Positions 9,474 through 17,895 of a stretch of 56,890 nt of DNA are shown piece by piece. The number at the start of each line of letters is the position of its first letter. The first letter of the stretch is position 1. Position numbers and translations under genes: made by a program. The stretch is from contig UQUD01000001.1 of the NCBI GenBank assembly GCA_900544225.1, forward strand, positions 1 to 56,890, written 5' to 3'. Under the pieces are notes generated by a model. The model was given only the letters and a program-made list of their open reading frames with translations, had not been told where the DNA came from and made no database searches. The stretch is from an uncultured Collinsella sp. Lineage in GTDB: Bacteria > Actinomycetota > Coriobacteriia > Coriobacteriales > Coriobacteriaceae.

Positions 9474-10427
9474 ATGATCCTTTCGTTGGCCCCTATGGAG
9501 GGGATTGCCGGGCATGTGTTCCGTCGCGTGCATGCGGAGTGCTTCGGTGCGCTCGATTGCTATTACACGCCGTTTTTGCCGCCGCCGCGGGTGGGAAACC
9601 GCTTTGGCGGCAAGGTGTTTAAAGAGGTCGACCCTGTCAATAACCAGGGGCTCAACGTAGTGCCTCAGCTGATGTCCAAGAACGCGGACGAGTTTGTGTG
9701 GGCGGCACAGGTGCTCGCCGACATGGGCTATCGCGAGGTCAATCTCAACTTGGGTTGTCCTTCGGGAACGGTTGTCGCCAAGGGCAAGGGCTCGGGTTTC
9801 TTGCGCAATCTCGACGAGCTCGAAGTGTTCTTGAGCGATGTGTGCGAGCGGTCGCCGTTGCCGGTATCGGTAAAGACCAGGCTGGGGCTGGAGGGCGATG
9901 ACGAATACGAGCGCGTGCTCGATCTGTATTGCCGCATGCCGCTGGCAGAGCTGATTGTGCACCCGCGCGTGCAAAAGGACCGCTATACGGGATCGCCGCG
10001 CAAGGAGTTTTACGGCGAGACGCTGGGGCGTGCGCCGTTCCCCGTGGCCTATAACGGCGACATTTTCGATCTTGAGGATATGGATGCGCTGGTGGAGGCC
10101 TATCCCGGGACGCGCCATGTGATGCTGGGGCGTGGCTTGCTTGCGAACCCCGCGCTCGCTCGCATGGTCAAGGGCGGTCCCGCTGCCACGGCAGCCGAAC
10201 TGCAGCGTTTCCACGACACGCTGTTTGCGGCCTATGCAGAAGAGATTGGCGGCAACGCGGTCTTTCGCATGAAGGAGTGGTGGTTCTACGCCAAGTGCGC
10301 CTTCGCCGACCCCGCTACCGTTCACAAGCTCGTGCGCAAGACTAAAAAGGTCGACGAATACCGCGCCGCCGTCGATCGTGTCTTTCGCGAACAGCCGCTT
10401 GCGCCCATAGTCCGCTTCCACGGCTAG
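9474..10427 (+). CDS. dus: tRNA-dihydrouridine synthase family protein
   Basis: 317 residues, an FMN-dependent reductase that makes dihydrouridine in tRNA D-loops. The N-terminus LSLAPMEGIAGHVFR matches the FMN-binding start of the Dus barrel. The catalytic Cys95 lies in VNLNLGCPSG, followed by KGKGSGFL, the FMN-contacting SVKTRLG, VHPRVQKDRYTG, AYNGDIF and the phosphate loop MLGRGLLANP. It is close to full length for the family. The DusA/B/C subtype cannot be set from sequence alone. The gene lies between two palindromic elements and seems to be transcribed alone. Confidence 0.9.
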   Translation: MILSLAPMEGIAGHVFRRVHAECFGALDCYYTPFLPPPRVGNRFGGKVFKEVDPVNNQGLNVVPQLMSKNADEFVWAAQVLADMGYREVNLNLGCPSGTVVAKGKGSGFLRNLDELEVFLSDVCERSPLPVSVKTRLGLEGDDEYERVLDLYCRMPLAELIVHPRVQKDRYTGSPRKEFYGETLGRAPFPVAYNGDIFDLEDMDALVEAYPGTRHVMLGRGLLANPALARMVKGGPAATAAELQRFHDTLFAAYAEEIGGNAVFRMKEWWFYAKCAFADPATVHKLVRKTKKVDEYRAAVDRVFREQPLAPIVRFHG

Positions 10428-10428
10428 T

Positions 10429-10484
10429 TAGCCGTTGGGGACGTTCTTTAACGACTAGTCATTTAAGAACGTCCCCAACGGCTA
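10429..10484. repeat. GGGGACGTTCTT palindromic element, copy 1
   Basis: TAGCCGTTGGGGACGTTCTT at 10429 is mirrored by AAGAACGTCCCC and AACGGCTA ending at 10484, around a loop containing CGACTAGTCA. It starts two bases after the dus stop and ends before the convergent glutaredoxin-like gene, where it could also terminate transcription. Copies also lie at 17311 and 31096. Confidence 0.85.
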
Positions 10485-10491
10485 TGTTGCA

Positions 10492-10737
10492 CTAGAGCAG
10501 GTTTTCCTGCACCCATGCGATGATGTCGCTTGACTCGTAGAGCGGCTTGCCGTCGATGAACAAGCAGGGAACCTGGCGTTTTCCGCCGACGGCGATGAGT
10601 GTCTGCTCGGCTTCGGTATCGGTCGAGATATTGCGCTCGGGAATGGTCACGCCGTTATCGGCTAAAAAGCGCTTGACCTTTATGCAATACGGGCAGCCGG
10701 TCATAACGTAGAGCACGAGCTCGTGATCAGTAGTCAT
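10492..10737 (-). CDS. Glutaredoxin-like thioredoxin-fold protein
   Basis: 81 residues with the glutaredoxin layout: strand LVLYVMT, active site GCPYCIK, then the cis-Pro turn in GKRQVPCLFIDG and a C-terminal ESSDIIAWV helix. The CPYC pair is the classical dithiol glutaredoxin motif. Start placed at the ATG at 10737, with GGAG four to five bases upstream; 13 further in-frame residues upstream lack a ribosome site. It lies about 50 bp downstream of the XRE-TipAS regulator gene on the same strand and may share its transcript. It could reduce protein disulfides or glutathione-like mixed disulfides; the donor is not evident. Confidence 0.85.
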   Translation of the reverse strand: MTTDHELVLYVMTGCPYCIKVKRFLADNGVTIPERNISTDTEAEQTLIAVGGKRQVPCLFIDGKPLYESSDIIAWVQENLL

Positions 10738-10788
10738 AGGTCTCCAATCGGTTGCGGTTTTGATTGAAATACCCAAAGCCGCCGCGGT

Positions 10789-11616
10789 CTATGCGCGGAC
10801 CAGTGACGACTCGATGGCTTGGACCAGAAACGCCGTGGCTCCGGTGCCGCAGGGCTTGTCGTAGTGGTCAACAAAGCGCTGATCGGCAAGATAGCCATGG
10901 GCGAGCCCCAAGTACGCCTCGTCTTGGGGCTCGTGTCCCCAGTTAAGGGCAATCCATCGACGGTGCATTGCGACAAGTTTGTGGGCCTCGTTGCTCTCTG
11001 GGTCGCCAATGCCCATGGCAATCGAAAGCTGGCCCAGAACAGCGCGTTCAAGTTCCTTCATGTCGTTCCATGTCTCGGGGTCCATGTCCAGCAGCGCTTC
11101 ATTTGCTGCATCGATAGCCTCATCGCCATAGCGTGCCCGCGCTTCGGCGCCGTAGCGCTCCTCGTTTTCCTGCACGGTGCGCCAGCGCTCCAGTTGCGGC
11201 AGGACGGCGCCCATGAGCGAGACGGCTTCGTCGAGCGACATGCCGGTGTTTTGCGCCAGCCGCGGGGCGCAATCCTCAATCATCGCCTCCATGGTGGTGT
11301 CGTAGGTGTACTTGCCGTGGTCGTAGCACCACTTGCAGTAATGGTCGGTCGTGGCGCCCGTGGCATCGGTGCCGCAGTCGTCGGGCGTGAGTATCATGCC
11401 GCAGCTCTGGCAATAATGCTCGGGTATTTCGAGCAGGTGGGACAACGGCTCTCCGGTTACGGCGGCAATGAGCTTCATCATGTCGATGCCCGGGGTGACC
11501 TCGTCGCGCTCCCAACGGCTGACGGCTTGGCGTGTGACGAAGAGTTTGGCGGCGAGCTGCTCTTGGGTAAGGTGATGGGCGCGACGGATGGCAATGAGCT
11601 TTTCTGCAAAGGCCAT
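10789..11616 (-). CDS. XRE-type regulator with zinc ribbon and TipAS-like domain
   Basis: 275 residues. Residues 1-62 are an XRE helix-turn-helix (LTQEQLAAKLFVTRQAVSRWE). A zinc ribbon follows with Cys69, Cys72, Cys94 and Cys97 (CQSC...CKWC). The C-terminal ~165 residues are helical and resemble TipAS antibiotic-sensing domains (LERWRTVQENEERYGAE, then HRRWIALNWG and GLAHGYLADQRFVDHYD). TipAS is usually fused to a MerR domain, so the XRE fusion is less common. The ATG has AAAGGAG eight bases upstream. It probably senses a small amphipathic ligand and controls nearby or own transcription; its target is unknown. Confidence 0.85.
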   Translation of the reverse strand: MAFAEKLIAIRRAHHLTQEQLAAKLFVTRQAVSRWERDEVTPGIDMMKLIAAVTGEPLSHLLEIPEHYCQSCGMILTPDDCGTDATGATTDHYCKWCYDHGKYTYDTTMEAMIEDCAPRLAQNTGMSLDEAVSLMGAVLPQLERWRTVQENEERYGAEARARYGDEAIDAANEALLDMDPETWNDMKELERAVLGQLSIAMGIGDPESNEAHKLVAMHRRWIALNWGHEPQDEAYLGLAHGYLADQRFVDHYDKPCGTGATAFLVQAIESSLVRA

Positions 11617-11744
11617 AGTGGCTCCTTTCTGCTGGTTGATGGCTTAAGCATACGCGGCGGCAGGCGCCCTTCCAAGCAACCGTTGGTTGCACGACAGGAG
11701 TCCACGGCGAAGAATTGCGCGCAACGCCCCACGCCTCCATGCCG

Positions 11745-11750
11745 TACAAT
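11745..11750 (+). promoter_or_regulatory. -10 box placed for a leaderless trmO transcript
   Basis: TACAAT ends seven bases before the trmO ATG at 11758 and no Shine-Dalgarno sequence is visible, so transcription probably starts at or next to the start codon. No convincing -35 was found at 17 bases. Confidence 0.5.
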
Positions 11751-11757
11751 GACCGGC

Positions 11758-12495
11758 ATGGAACCTATTGCACACATACATACCGACCTGCCGCAGAAGT
11801 TCGGCATTCCGCGCAACAGCTTTTTGGCGCCTCATCTGCAGGGACGCATCGTTTTTGAGCCGGAATTTGCCTCCAATGCAGCGGTTGAGGGTCTGGACTC
11901 CTTCTCTCACCTGTGGCTGCTGTGGCGCTTCGAAAACGGAACGCCCGGCGGCACGGCTAAGGACATAGCCGCCGATGCCAAAACGCAGGACAGGTCCGGT
12001 ACCAACGCAAAATGGTCGAAGACCGTGCGTCCGCCGCGCCTGGGTGGAGCCGAGCGTGTGGGCGTCTTTGCCACGCGCAGCCCGTTTCGCCCTAATCCCA
12101 TCGGTCTCACCTGCGTCAAGCTCGATCGTGTCGAGCTCACCGACGATGGCCCCATCATCTATGTGCTGGGGGCCGATCTGCGCGACGGCACGCCCATCTA
12201 CGACATTAAGCCCTACATTCCGTTTGCGGACTGCCACTCGGATGCGACCGGCGGCTGGATCGAGGATGCTCCGTGGCAAGAGCTCGATGTTAAGTTTCCG
12301 CAAGCACTGCAGGATATGGTCCCGCCCGCAAAGCTCCCCGGCTTGGTCGAGGTTCTACGCCAAGATCCGCGCCGCGCGGGCAGCAAGCACGAACCAAACC
12401 GCGTCTACCATCTGGCCTACGCCGGGCTCGACATATCGTTTACGGTCGACGAAACCCAGCTAACCGTAGTCGCCGTCAACGACGCGCAAGACTAA
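11758..12495 (+). CDS. trmO: tRNA (N6-threonylcarbamoyladenosine37-N6)-methyltransferase TrmO
   Basis: 245 residues. TrmO adds a methyl group from SAM to t6A37 in tRNA-Thr. Family landmarks are the N-terminal PIAHIHTDLPQKFGIPR, HLWLLWRF, VGVFATRSPFRPNPIGL (the strongest signature) and GTPIYDIKPYIPFADC. Length is normal for the bacterial family. The start at ATG 11758 is chosen over a much longer in-frame extension that runs antisense through the XRE-TipAS gene, and over an ATG three codons upstream that overlaps the -10 box. Divergent from the XRE-TipAS gene. Confidence in function is high because the ATRSPFRPNPIG motif is diagnostic. Confidence 0.93.
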   Translation: MEPIAHIHTDLPQKFGIPRNSFLAPHLQGRIVFEPEFASNAAVEGLDSFSHLWLLWRFENGTPGGTAKDIAADAKTQDRSGTNAKWSKTVRPPRLGGAERVGVFATRSPFRPNPIGLTCVKLDRVELTDDGPIIYVLGADLRDGTPIYDIKPYIPFADCHSDATGGWIEDAPWQELDVKFPQALQDMVPPAKLPGLVEVLRQDPRRAGSKHEPNRVYHLAYAGLDISFTVDETQLTVVAVNDAQD

Positions 12496-12603
12496 CCATC
12501 CGTCCGTATCCGTCAAAAACAACGCCAAACCCCATGCCAAAACCGCCCACGCTGGTGGACAATAACGCCTATCGAAACAGTCTACTTTGCATGGGAGCTC
12601 AGC

Positions 12604-13818
12604 ATGAAGTACGACTTTAGCTCGCTTATCGACCGCCACGGCATGGACTCCATCGCCGTTGACTCCTGGGGCGAGATCCCCGGTATGGCTCCGAACGCAC
12701 CCGACGAGGGCTTCGACCGCATTCCCATGTGGGTGGCCGACATGAATTTTGCCACGGTGCCCACGGTCCAGGAGTACATCATTCAGCGCGCTCAGCATCC
12801 CATGTTTGGCTACTTTAACCCGCGCGCCGAGTACTTCGACCGCATCATCGAATGGCAGAGCCGCCGCAATGGCGTCGAGGGCCTGCGCCCTGAACATATC
12901 GGCTACGAAAACGGCGTGCTGGGCGGTGTCGTGTCGACACTGCGTGCGTATGTTCAGCCGGGCGATGCGGTGCTGGTCCACAGCCCCACCTACATCGGCT
13001 TTACCAAGTCCATTGAGGCCGCGGGCTATCGTATTGTCCACAGCCCGCTTAAGCTCGACGACCAGGGCGTGTGGCGTATGGACTTTGAGGACATGGAGCA
13101 CAAGCTCGCCCAAAACCACATCCATGCCGCGGTGTTCTGCTCGCCGCACAATCCCTGCGGCCGCGTATGGGAGCGTGACGAGATCGAGCGCGCCATGGAC
13201 ATCTATCGTCAGCACGATTGCGTGGTGATCTCGGACGAGATTTGGTCCGATATCATCCTGCCGGGCCACAAGCATATCCCGACGCAGTCGGTGAGCGAGG
13301 ATGCTCGCATGCGCACGGTTGCCCTCTACGCGCCCAGCAAGACGTTCAACCTGGCGGGCCTGGTCGGCAGCTACCACATCATCTATAACGAGACGCTGCG
13401 CGACCGCGTGTGCGCCGTGTCCAACAAGACCCACTACAACGAGATGAATGTCCTCTCCATGCATGCGTTTATCGGTGCCTACCAGCCGCAGGGCTATGAG
13501 TGGGTGGACGAGCTCAATCAGGTGCTTGCCGGCAATATCGAGTACTTCTGCAATTACGTGGACGAGCATTTTGAGGGCGTGTCCTATTCGCGTCCGCAGG
13601 GCACGTACATGGTGTTTCTGGACTGCACCGAGTGGTGCCGCGAGCATGGCCGCGATATTCAGTGGTTGCTCGACGAGGGGGCGCGCGTGGGCGTTGGCTA
13701 CCAGGATGGCCGTCCGTTCCACGGGCCCTGCCACATTCGCGTGAATCTGGCGCTGCCGCTTTCGCGCGTGAGGGAAGCGTGCGACCGCTTGGATCGCTAC
13801 GTTTTTAATGCACGGTAA
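12604..13818 (+). CDS. MalY/PatB family PLP-dependent C-S lyase/aminotransferase
   Basis: 404 residues, fold-type I PLP enzyme. The PLP Lys is Lys246 in APSKTFNLAGL; the cofactor-binding Asp is Asp211 in VVISDEIWSDI and the conserved Asn183 lies in SPHNPCGRVW. The N-terminal IPMWVADMNF is the MalY/PatB hallmark. Members cleave cystathionine or cysteine to pyruvate, ammonia and a thiol (H2S), and some act as regulators. GGGAG stands before the ATG. Single-gene unit followed by a small hairpin (13837-13862) before the convergent PNPOx-like gene. Substrate, cystathionine or another cysteine conjugate, is not resolved. Confidence 0.9.
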   Translation: MKYDFSSLIDRHGMDSIAVDSWGEIPGMAPNAPDEGFDRIPMWVADMNFATVPTVQEYIIQRAQHPMFGYFNPRAEYFDRIIEWQSRRNGVEGLRPEHIGYENGVLGGVVSTLRAYVQPGDAVLVHSPTYIGFTKSIEAAGYRIVHSPLKLDDQGVWRMDFEDMEHKLAQNHIHAAVFCSPHNPCGRVWERDEIERAMDIYRQHDCVVISDEIWSDIILPGHKHIPTQSVSEDARMRTVALYAPSKTFNLAGLVGSYHIIYNETLRDRVCAVSNKTHYNEMNVLSMHAFIGAYQPQGYEWVDELNQVLAGNIEYFCNYVDEHFEGVSYSRPQGTYMVFLDCTEWCREHGRDIQWLLDEGARVGVGYQDGRPFHGPCHIRVNLALPLSRVREACDRLDRYVFNAR

Positions 13819-13913
13819 GCGCGCACTGCATGCGGAGCCTTCTGCCAAGTCGGCTAGAAGGCCCCGTGTGGTAAGGCATCTGTAACCATTGGGCGCAGAC
13901 CTGCTGCGGAGGT

Positions 13914-14393
13914 TTATTTTTCTTGAATCTGCTTACCGCAGAGATGCTCAATCGTAATCTCGTAGAGCTGGACGCCCTTGATGTCCTTGGCGATTTCCTC
14001 TTCGACTTCTTCGGCAGAAGGGTAGTACTTAAGCGCGAGCTGGCGGACTTTGTCCTCGATGAATGCAGGCGCCTCTTCAACCAGGCGACAACGGCCAAAG
14101 ACGACGGTGCTCATAACGTAGGGAGCCCAGTCGCCGTCCTGGTACCACTCGTTGCCGTAAACGGTAAAGCAGACCTTGTCATCGCGCTTGAGTGCGTCGA
14201 CCTTGTGGCCGGCCTTGGCGCCATGGAAATAAATCTTGTCGTGCTCGGCGTCAAAGAAGTAGTTGACGGGAATGGCGTACGGGTAGCCATCGTCACCGTT
14301 GACGGCAAAGACGCCGCGCTTGCAGGTGGCGAGCAGTTTGCGCGCTTCCTCGTCGGTGATGGCGCGTTTCTTTCGACGTAAGGGCCTAAACAT
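13914..14393 (-). CDS. Pyridoxamine 5'-phosphate oxidase family (Nim-like) flavoprotein
   Basis: 159 residues with a split-barrel FMN-binding fold. ITDEEARKLLATCKRGVFA and PYAIPVNYFFD, then IYFHGAKAGHKVDALKRDDKVCFTVYG, match the small PNPOx-like group that includes Nim nitroimidazole-resistance proteins. The true pyridoxine enzyme is longer, so a general FMN-dependent reductase role is more likely. AAGGAAG precedes the ATG. It sits 40 bp downstream of nothing on its own strand except the following hybrid kinase gene, whose 3' end is 40 bp upstream, so it may be read through from it. Nim-like activity is a possibility only. Confidence 0.85.
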   Translation of the reverse strand: MFRPLRRKKRAITDEEARKLLATCKRGVFAVNGDDGYPYAIPVNYFFDAEHDKIYFHGAKAGHKVDALKRDDKVCFTVYGNEWYQDGDWAPYVMSTVVFGRCRLVEEAPAFIEDKVRQLALKYYPSAEEVEEEIAKDIKGVQLYEITIEHLCGKQIQEK

Positions 14394-14433
14394 CGTTGGC
14401 TTCCTTTCTGGTCGTGCGTGGTTGCTGCAAAAA

Positions 14434-17238
14434 CTATAGCGAAACGGATCCGTTTTTCTTGATGCGGGCGAGTATGTTTTTGAGCTTGTTAAAGTCGAGC
14501 GGTTTGGACAGATGGGCGTTCATGCCGGCGTCGTGTGCCGCCTTGGCGTCCTCGGCAAAGGCATTGGCGGTGAGCGCGATGATGGGGATATCGGCTGCAT
14601 CGACCTTCTCGCTCAGACGAATCGCGCGGGTTGCCTCATAGCCGTCCATGCCCGGCATCATGATGTCCATCAGAATCGCATCGAAGCTGCCGGCGGGATG
14701 TGACAGGTACAGATCGACGACTTCGTTGCCGTTGGCGGCGCGGGTGACCACGACGCCCTCGGATTCTAGCAGCGCCTGGGCAATCTCGGCATTCAATTCG
14801 TTGTCTTCGGCGAGCAGCACGTTCATGTCGGCGAGCGAGCAGTCGGGCGCCCTCTCGACCGTATCTGCTCGCGCCTGGGGGTTCTTGTCGATATCGAGCG
14901 GAATCTCCACGTAGAACGAGGTGCCCACATGGAGCTCACTGGTGACTTCGATGGTGCCGCCCATCAGTTCAATAAGGGACTTGACGATTGGCATGCCCAT
15001 GCCGGTTCCTTGGAACTTGCTGCGCGCATTGTTACCTTCTTGGGCAAACGGTTCATAGATATGCTTTAAAAACTCGGGAGCCATGCCAATGCCGGTATCC
15101 GAAACGCTAAAGCAAAAGAGCGCGCGCCCGTTATCGAGTGGCTTGGTCTTTGAGCTAAAGGTGACGGAGCCGCCGCGTTTGTTGTACTTAATGCTATTGT
15201 CTAACAGGTTGATCATGATCTGTCGGATATGGGTGGGACTGCCGATCATGTATGGTCCCGTGGCGTACGGCAGACTATTGTCCTGCATGGTGATGCAGTT
15301 ATCGGATGCGCGGAGCTTGCACAGCACCAGCGTATCGTCACAGAGCTCTTTGAGGTTAAAAGGCACATGTTCCAGTGTTAGCTTGCGGTCTTCGATTTTG
15401 CCCATCTCGAGGATATCGTTGATCAGTGAGAGCAGGTGATTGGCGGCAACGCGCGCCTTGGCACGGCTCTCGCGGGCGACCTGGATATCGCCTTCCTTCA
15501 ATTCCTCGATCTCGATAAGGCCCAGGATGCCGTTGAGCGGCGTACGGATGTCGTGGCTCATGCGCGTGAGGAATGCCGTCTTAGCGGCGTTGGCGGCATC
15601 GGCTTTTTTGCGCTCGGTTCGAGCGCGCACGAGCGCCCAGATGAGCAGGACGATGCCGACCGACAACATACCGATGAGGGTGGCTGCAATGGCGGTGCGG
15701 TTGCGATAAAGGAATTGAAGCGCGTTGGATTCCTGGGCCGTGTACGACGTGGAGGAGAAATTGCTTGCGGAGAGCGATTCTCCGGCATTGATGATGCCCT
15801 TGTTGATGATTCCCAGCAGCTCGGGCTTTCCGCGCGAAATCCAGCACGAGAGCTCACAGGTGTCAGGGAGCTCGACCGTCTCGCAGTCCTCGAGATCGTA
15901 ACGGTCGCCAATGGTTTTTACGCGTGAACTGGGAGCGACGATGCAGTGCGCCGTTCCCTTCCTGAGGGCGTCGAACACTTCATCGTCGGATTGGTATTCA
16001 GTTACGGTCGCTGTGGGGAACAGACTTTCAAGTGCATTTTTGTTGATAAACGATGATTTGGTACAGGCGATGTTCTGGAGGTCTTTGTTCAGGTTGCTGC
16101 CGGTGTGGATGGCGGTGAGGGACATGGTCCCCAACGATACCGACTGCACAACGCCTATTTGCTCGGCAAACCAGTAATCTCGGTATACCGGCAGCGCAAC
16201 GTCTATGCTTCCCTTTGACAGGGCCTTTGACATCATCTTGTAGCTATCAAAGGCGACGGTTTTGACCGTAATGCCAAATTTATCGTGCAACGTTGTCGCA
16301 AGCGATGCGAGCGAGCCTTCCATTTTGCCGTCTTCGTCTTCGTTGCAGTAGGGGAGTTTGCCCGTAATGTAGCCGAGTGTGATGGTGTTGTCATTTGCTT
16401 TGAGCCAGGAACGTTCGGGGCCGTTGAGCGATGATGAACCGCTGTTTTGGGTCGAGTAGTTAGATTTGACTTCGTCGTTATAGCGTGGGTTGACGCGGGC
16501 GATTGCCGTCATGGCAGCATTGATGTCGTTCATCAGGTCGGGGCGGCTTTTGGGAACGGCAAAATAGTAGTCGCTCGAGCCGATGTAGAACATGGGGGAG
16601 GCACTGGGCGACGAGGTCGTGTCGTTCATGATGACGGCATCGACTTCGTCGTTTGCGAGCGCGTCAAAGAGATCGGATCCTCCGTCATACTCCCTGTATG
16701 TGCAGGTGACTCCCTCGTTGGCGAGCCACTGCTGGCCAACGAAGGTTTGCATAACGCCAGGGTTGTAGCCGATAGTGAGACCTTGGAGTGCTTGAGGGTC
16801 ACCCTTTGCGAGGTCGTCACGGTCGGGCCTGGCGTAGATGTAGTAGCGCTCGGTGCCCTCGGGGTTCGAGGAAAAGAGCAGCTTTTGGGCGCGTTCCTCG
16901 GAGTAGGAGATGTTGGGCATGAGGTCGATTTCGCCCGCCTCGAGCATGTCCATAAGCTCGGTGAAGGTGCCAGAGACGTATTCGTACCGCCAACCGGGCG
17001 TGTAGTACGATAGGGTCTGGAGGTACTCGTAGCCCCATCCCGAGAGACGCTCGCCGGGGGTGCCGTCCTGGAAGCCCTCGTTGTTGACGAGCCAACCAAC
17101 GCGGGCCGTCTTGACCTGCTGATCGGATTCGGCGGCAAAGGCGGGGGCGGGTATGACGGCGCTCAGTACGGCGAACGCAGCAAGCGCGACGGCCAGGGTG
17201 CGACATATAACTGAACGAAGGACAGCGGAAGCTCTCAC
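14434..17238 (-). CDS. Hybrid sensor kinase with two periplasmic solute-binding domains
   Basis: About 934 residues. A Sec signal peptide (hydrophobic ALAAFAVLSAVIPAPAFA) leads to two tandem SBP_bac_3-like domains, at roughly 35-265 and 280-520. One transmembrane helix near 525-550 follows, then HisKA with the His in MSHDIRTPLNG, a HATPase domain (NLLDNSIKYN; DTGIGM; GTGMGMPIV) and a C-terminal receiver with the phospho-acceptor Asp in AILMDIMMPGMDG. This is the BvgS/EvgS-like plan. The receiver is fused and no HPt or DNA-binding partner is adjacent. A GTG start at 17238 with AGGA upstream gives a normal signal peptide; an ATG at 17271 is possible. Ligands are probably amino acids or similar small solutes. 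Confidence 0.88.
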   Translation of the reverse strand: MRASAVLRSVICRTLAVALAAFAVLSAVIPAPAFAAESDQQVKTARVGWLVNNEGFQDGTPGERLSGWGYEYLQTLSYYTPGWRYEYVSGTFTELMDMLEAGEIDLMPNISYSEERAQKLLFSSNPEGTERYYIYARPDRDDLAKGDPQALQGLTIGYNPGVMQTFVGQQWLANEGVTCTYREYDGGSDLFDALANDEVDAVIMNDTTSSPSASPMFYIGSSDYYFAVPKSRPDLMNDINAAMTAIARVNPRYNDEVKSNYSTQNSGSSSLNGPERSWLKANDNTITLGYITGKLPYCNEDEDGKMEGSLASLATTLHDKFGITVKTVAFDSYKMMSKALSKGSIDVALPVYRDYWFAEQIGVVQSVSLGTMSLTAIHTGSNLNKDLQNIACTKSSFINKNALESLFPTATVTEYQSDDEVFDALRKGTAHCIVAPSSRVKTIGDRYDLEDCETVELPDTCELSCWISRGKPELLGIINKGIINAGESLSASNFSSTSYTAQESNALQFLYRNRTAIAATLIGMLSVGIVLLIWALVRARTERKKADAANAAKTAFLTRMSHDIRTPLNGILGLIEIEELKEGDIQVARESRAKARVAANHLLSLINDILEMGKIEDRKLTLEHVPFNLKELCDDTLVLCKLRASDNCITMQDNSLPYATGPYMIGSPTHIRQIMINLLDNSIKYNKRGGSVTFSSKTKPLDNGRALFCFSVSDTGIGMAPEFLKHIYEPFAQEGNNARSKFQGTGMGMPIVKSLIELMGGTIEVTSELHVGTSFYVEIPLDIDKNPQARADTVERAPDCSLADMNVLLAEDNELNAEIAQALLESEGVVVTRAANGNEVVDLYLSHPAGSFDAILMDIMMPGMDGYEATRAIRLSEKVDAADIPIIALTANAFAEDAKAAHDAGMNAHLSKPLDFNKLKNILARIKKNGSVSL

Positions 17239-17310
17239 GTGCAATCCTAACGAATCGAGACAATACCGCATAAGGATACCAGCTCAGCCTGCCCAGTCGG
17301 CAGCTGGTGG

Positions 17311-17360
17311 TCATTGGGGACGTTCTTAAACGACTAGTCATTTAAGAACGTCCCCAATGA
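17311..17360. repeat. GGGGACGTTCTT palindromic element, copy 2
   Basis: TCATTGGGGACGTTCTT and its mirror AAGAACGTCCCCAATGA flank a loop with ACGACTAGTCA. It lies in the divergent spacer between the hybrid kinase and the potassium channel, upstream of both. Arms are identical to those of the copy at 10429 over GGGGACGTTCTT. Confidence 0.85.
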
Positions 17361-17387
17361 CTAGTTCCGTTTGCGGGGGAGGCGTGG

Positions 17388-17393
17388 GACAAT
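17388..17393 (+). promoter_or_regulatory. -10 box of the potassium channel gene
   Basis: GACAAT stands 40 bases before the ATG, in a GGCGTGNGACAAT context that is also found upstream of rlmA at 31172, in both cases just downstream of a GGGGACGTTCTT palindrome. Confidence 0.4.
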
Positions 17394-17433
17394 ACCGAGC
17401 GAACGTGATTGGTTGTCCGTGGAAAGGGTCGCG

Positions 17434-17859
17434 ATGAAAAAGCTCAGGACGCTTGCCGATGTGCTGCGACAGGCTGGCTTTGCACGCATTACGGGCCTGT
17501 TTCTTATTTTCTATCTGCTTTGCTCGACGGCTGTCTGGCTGTCCGAGCCCACGACCCTCACGTTTGGCGATGGTCTCTGGTTTAGCTTTGAGACGGTCTC
17601 GACGATTGGCTTTGGCGACATTCCGGCCGAAACGCCGGTCGCCCGTGTCATCACGGTCGTCCTGAGCGTTATCAGCATTTTTTACATTGCCATGCTCACG
17701 GGCGTTGCGGTGAGCTACTGCAATACGCTCATCAAGATGCGCCAAAAGGACACCATGGCGCGCTTTATGGATGATCTGGAGCATTTGGAAGAGCTCGATC
17801 GCGACCAGCTCGCCGATCTGTCGCGCCGCGTGCGCGAATATCGGCGCCGCCAACGCTAG
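17434..17859 (+). CDS. Two-helix potassium channel
   Basis: 141 residues: TM1 at about 17-36, a pore loop with the selectivity filter TIGFGD (57-62), TM2 at about 70-95 and a charged helical cytoplasmic tail rich in Asp, Glu and Arg. This matches Ion_trans_2 (KcsA-like) channels, with TIGFGD in place of TVGYGD, a common variant. There is no RCK or nucleotide-binding domain, so gating is probably by the tail or by pH. The ATG at 17434 has AAAGGG upstream; an earlier in-frame start adds 21 residues lacking family similarity. It precedes the LOG-family gene by 36 nt. Confidence 0.85.
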   Translation: MKKLRTLADVLRQAGFARITGLFLIFYLLCSTAVWLSEPTTLTFGDGLWFSFETVSTIGFGDIPAETPVARVITVVLSVISIFYIAMLTGVAVSYCNTLIKMRQKDTMARFMDDLEHLEELDRDQLADLSRRVREYRRRQR

Positions 17860-17895
17860 AGCGGGCGCCACGCATCACGATGAGGGGGACTGAAT

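Noticed and set aside
10819..11757. N-terminal extension of the trmO frame
   Set aside because: It runs antisense through the XRE-TipAS gene. TrmO similarity begins at the ATG at 11758, next to a -10 box.
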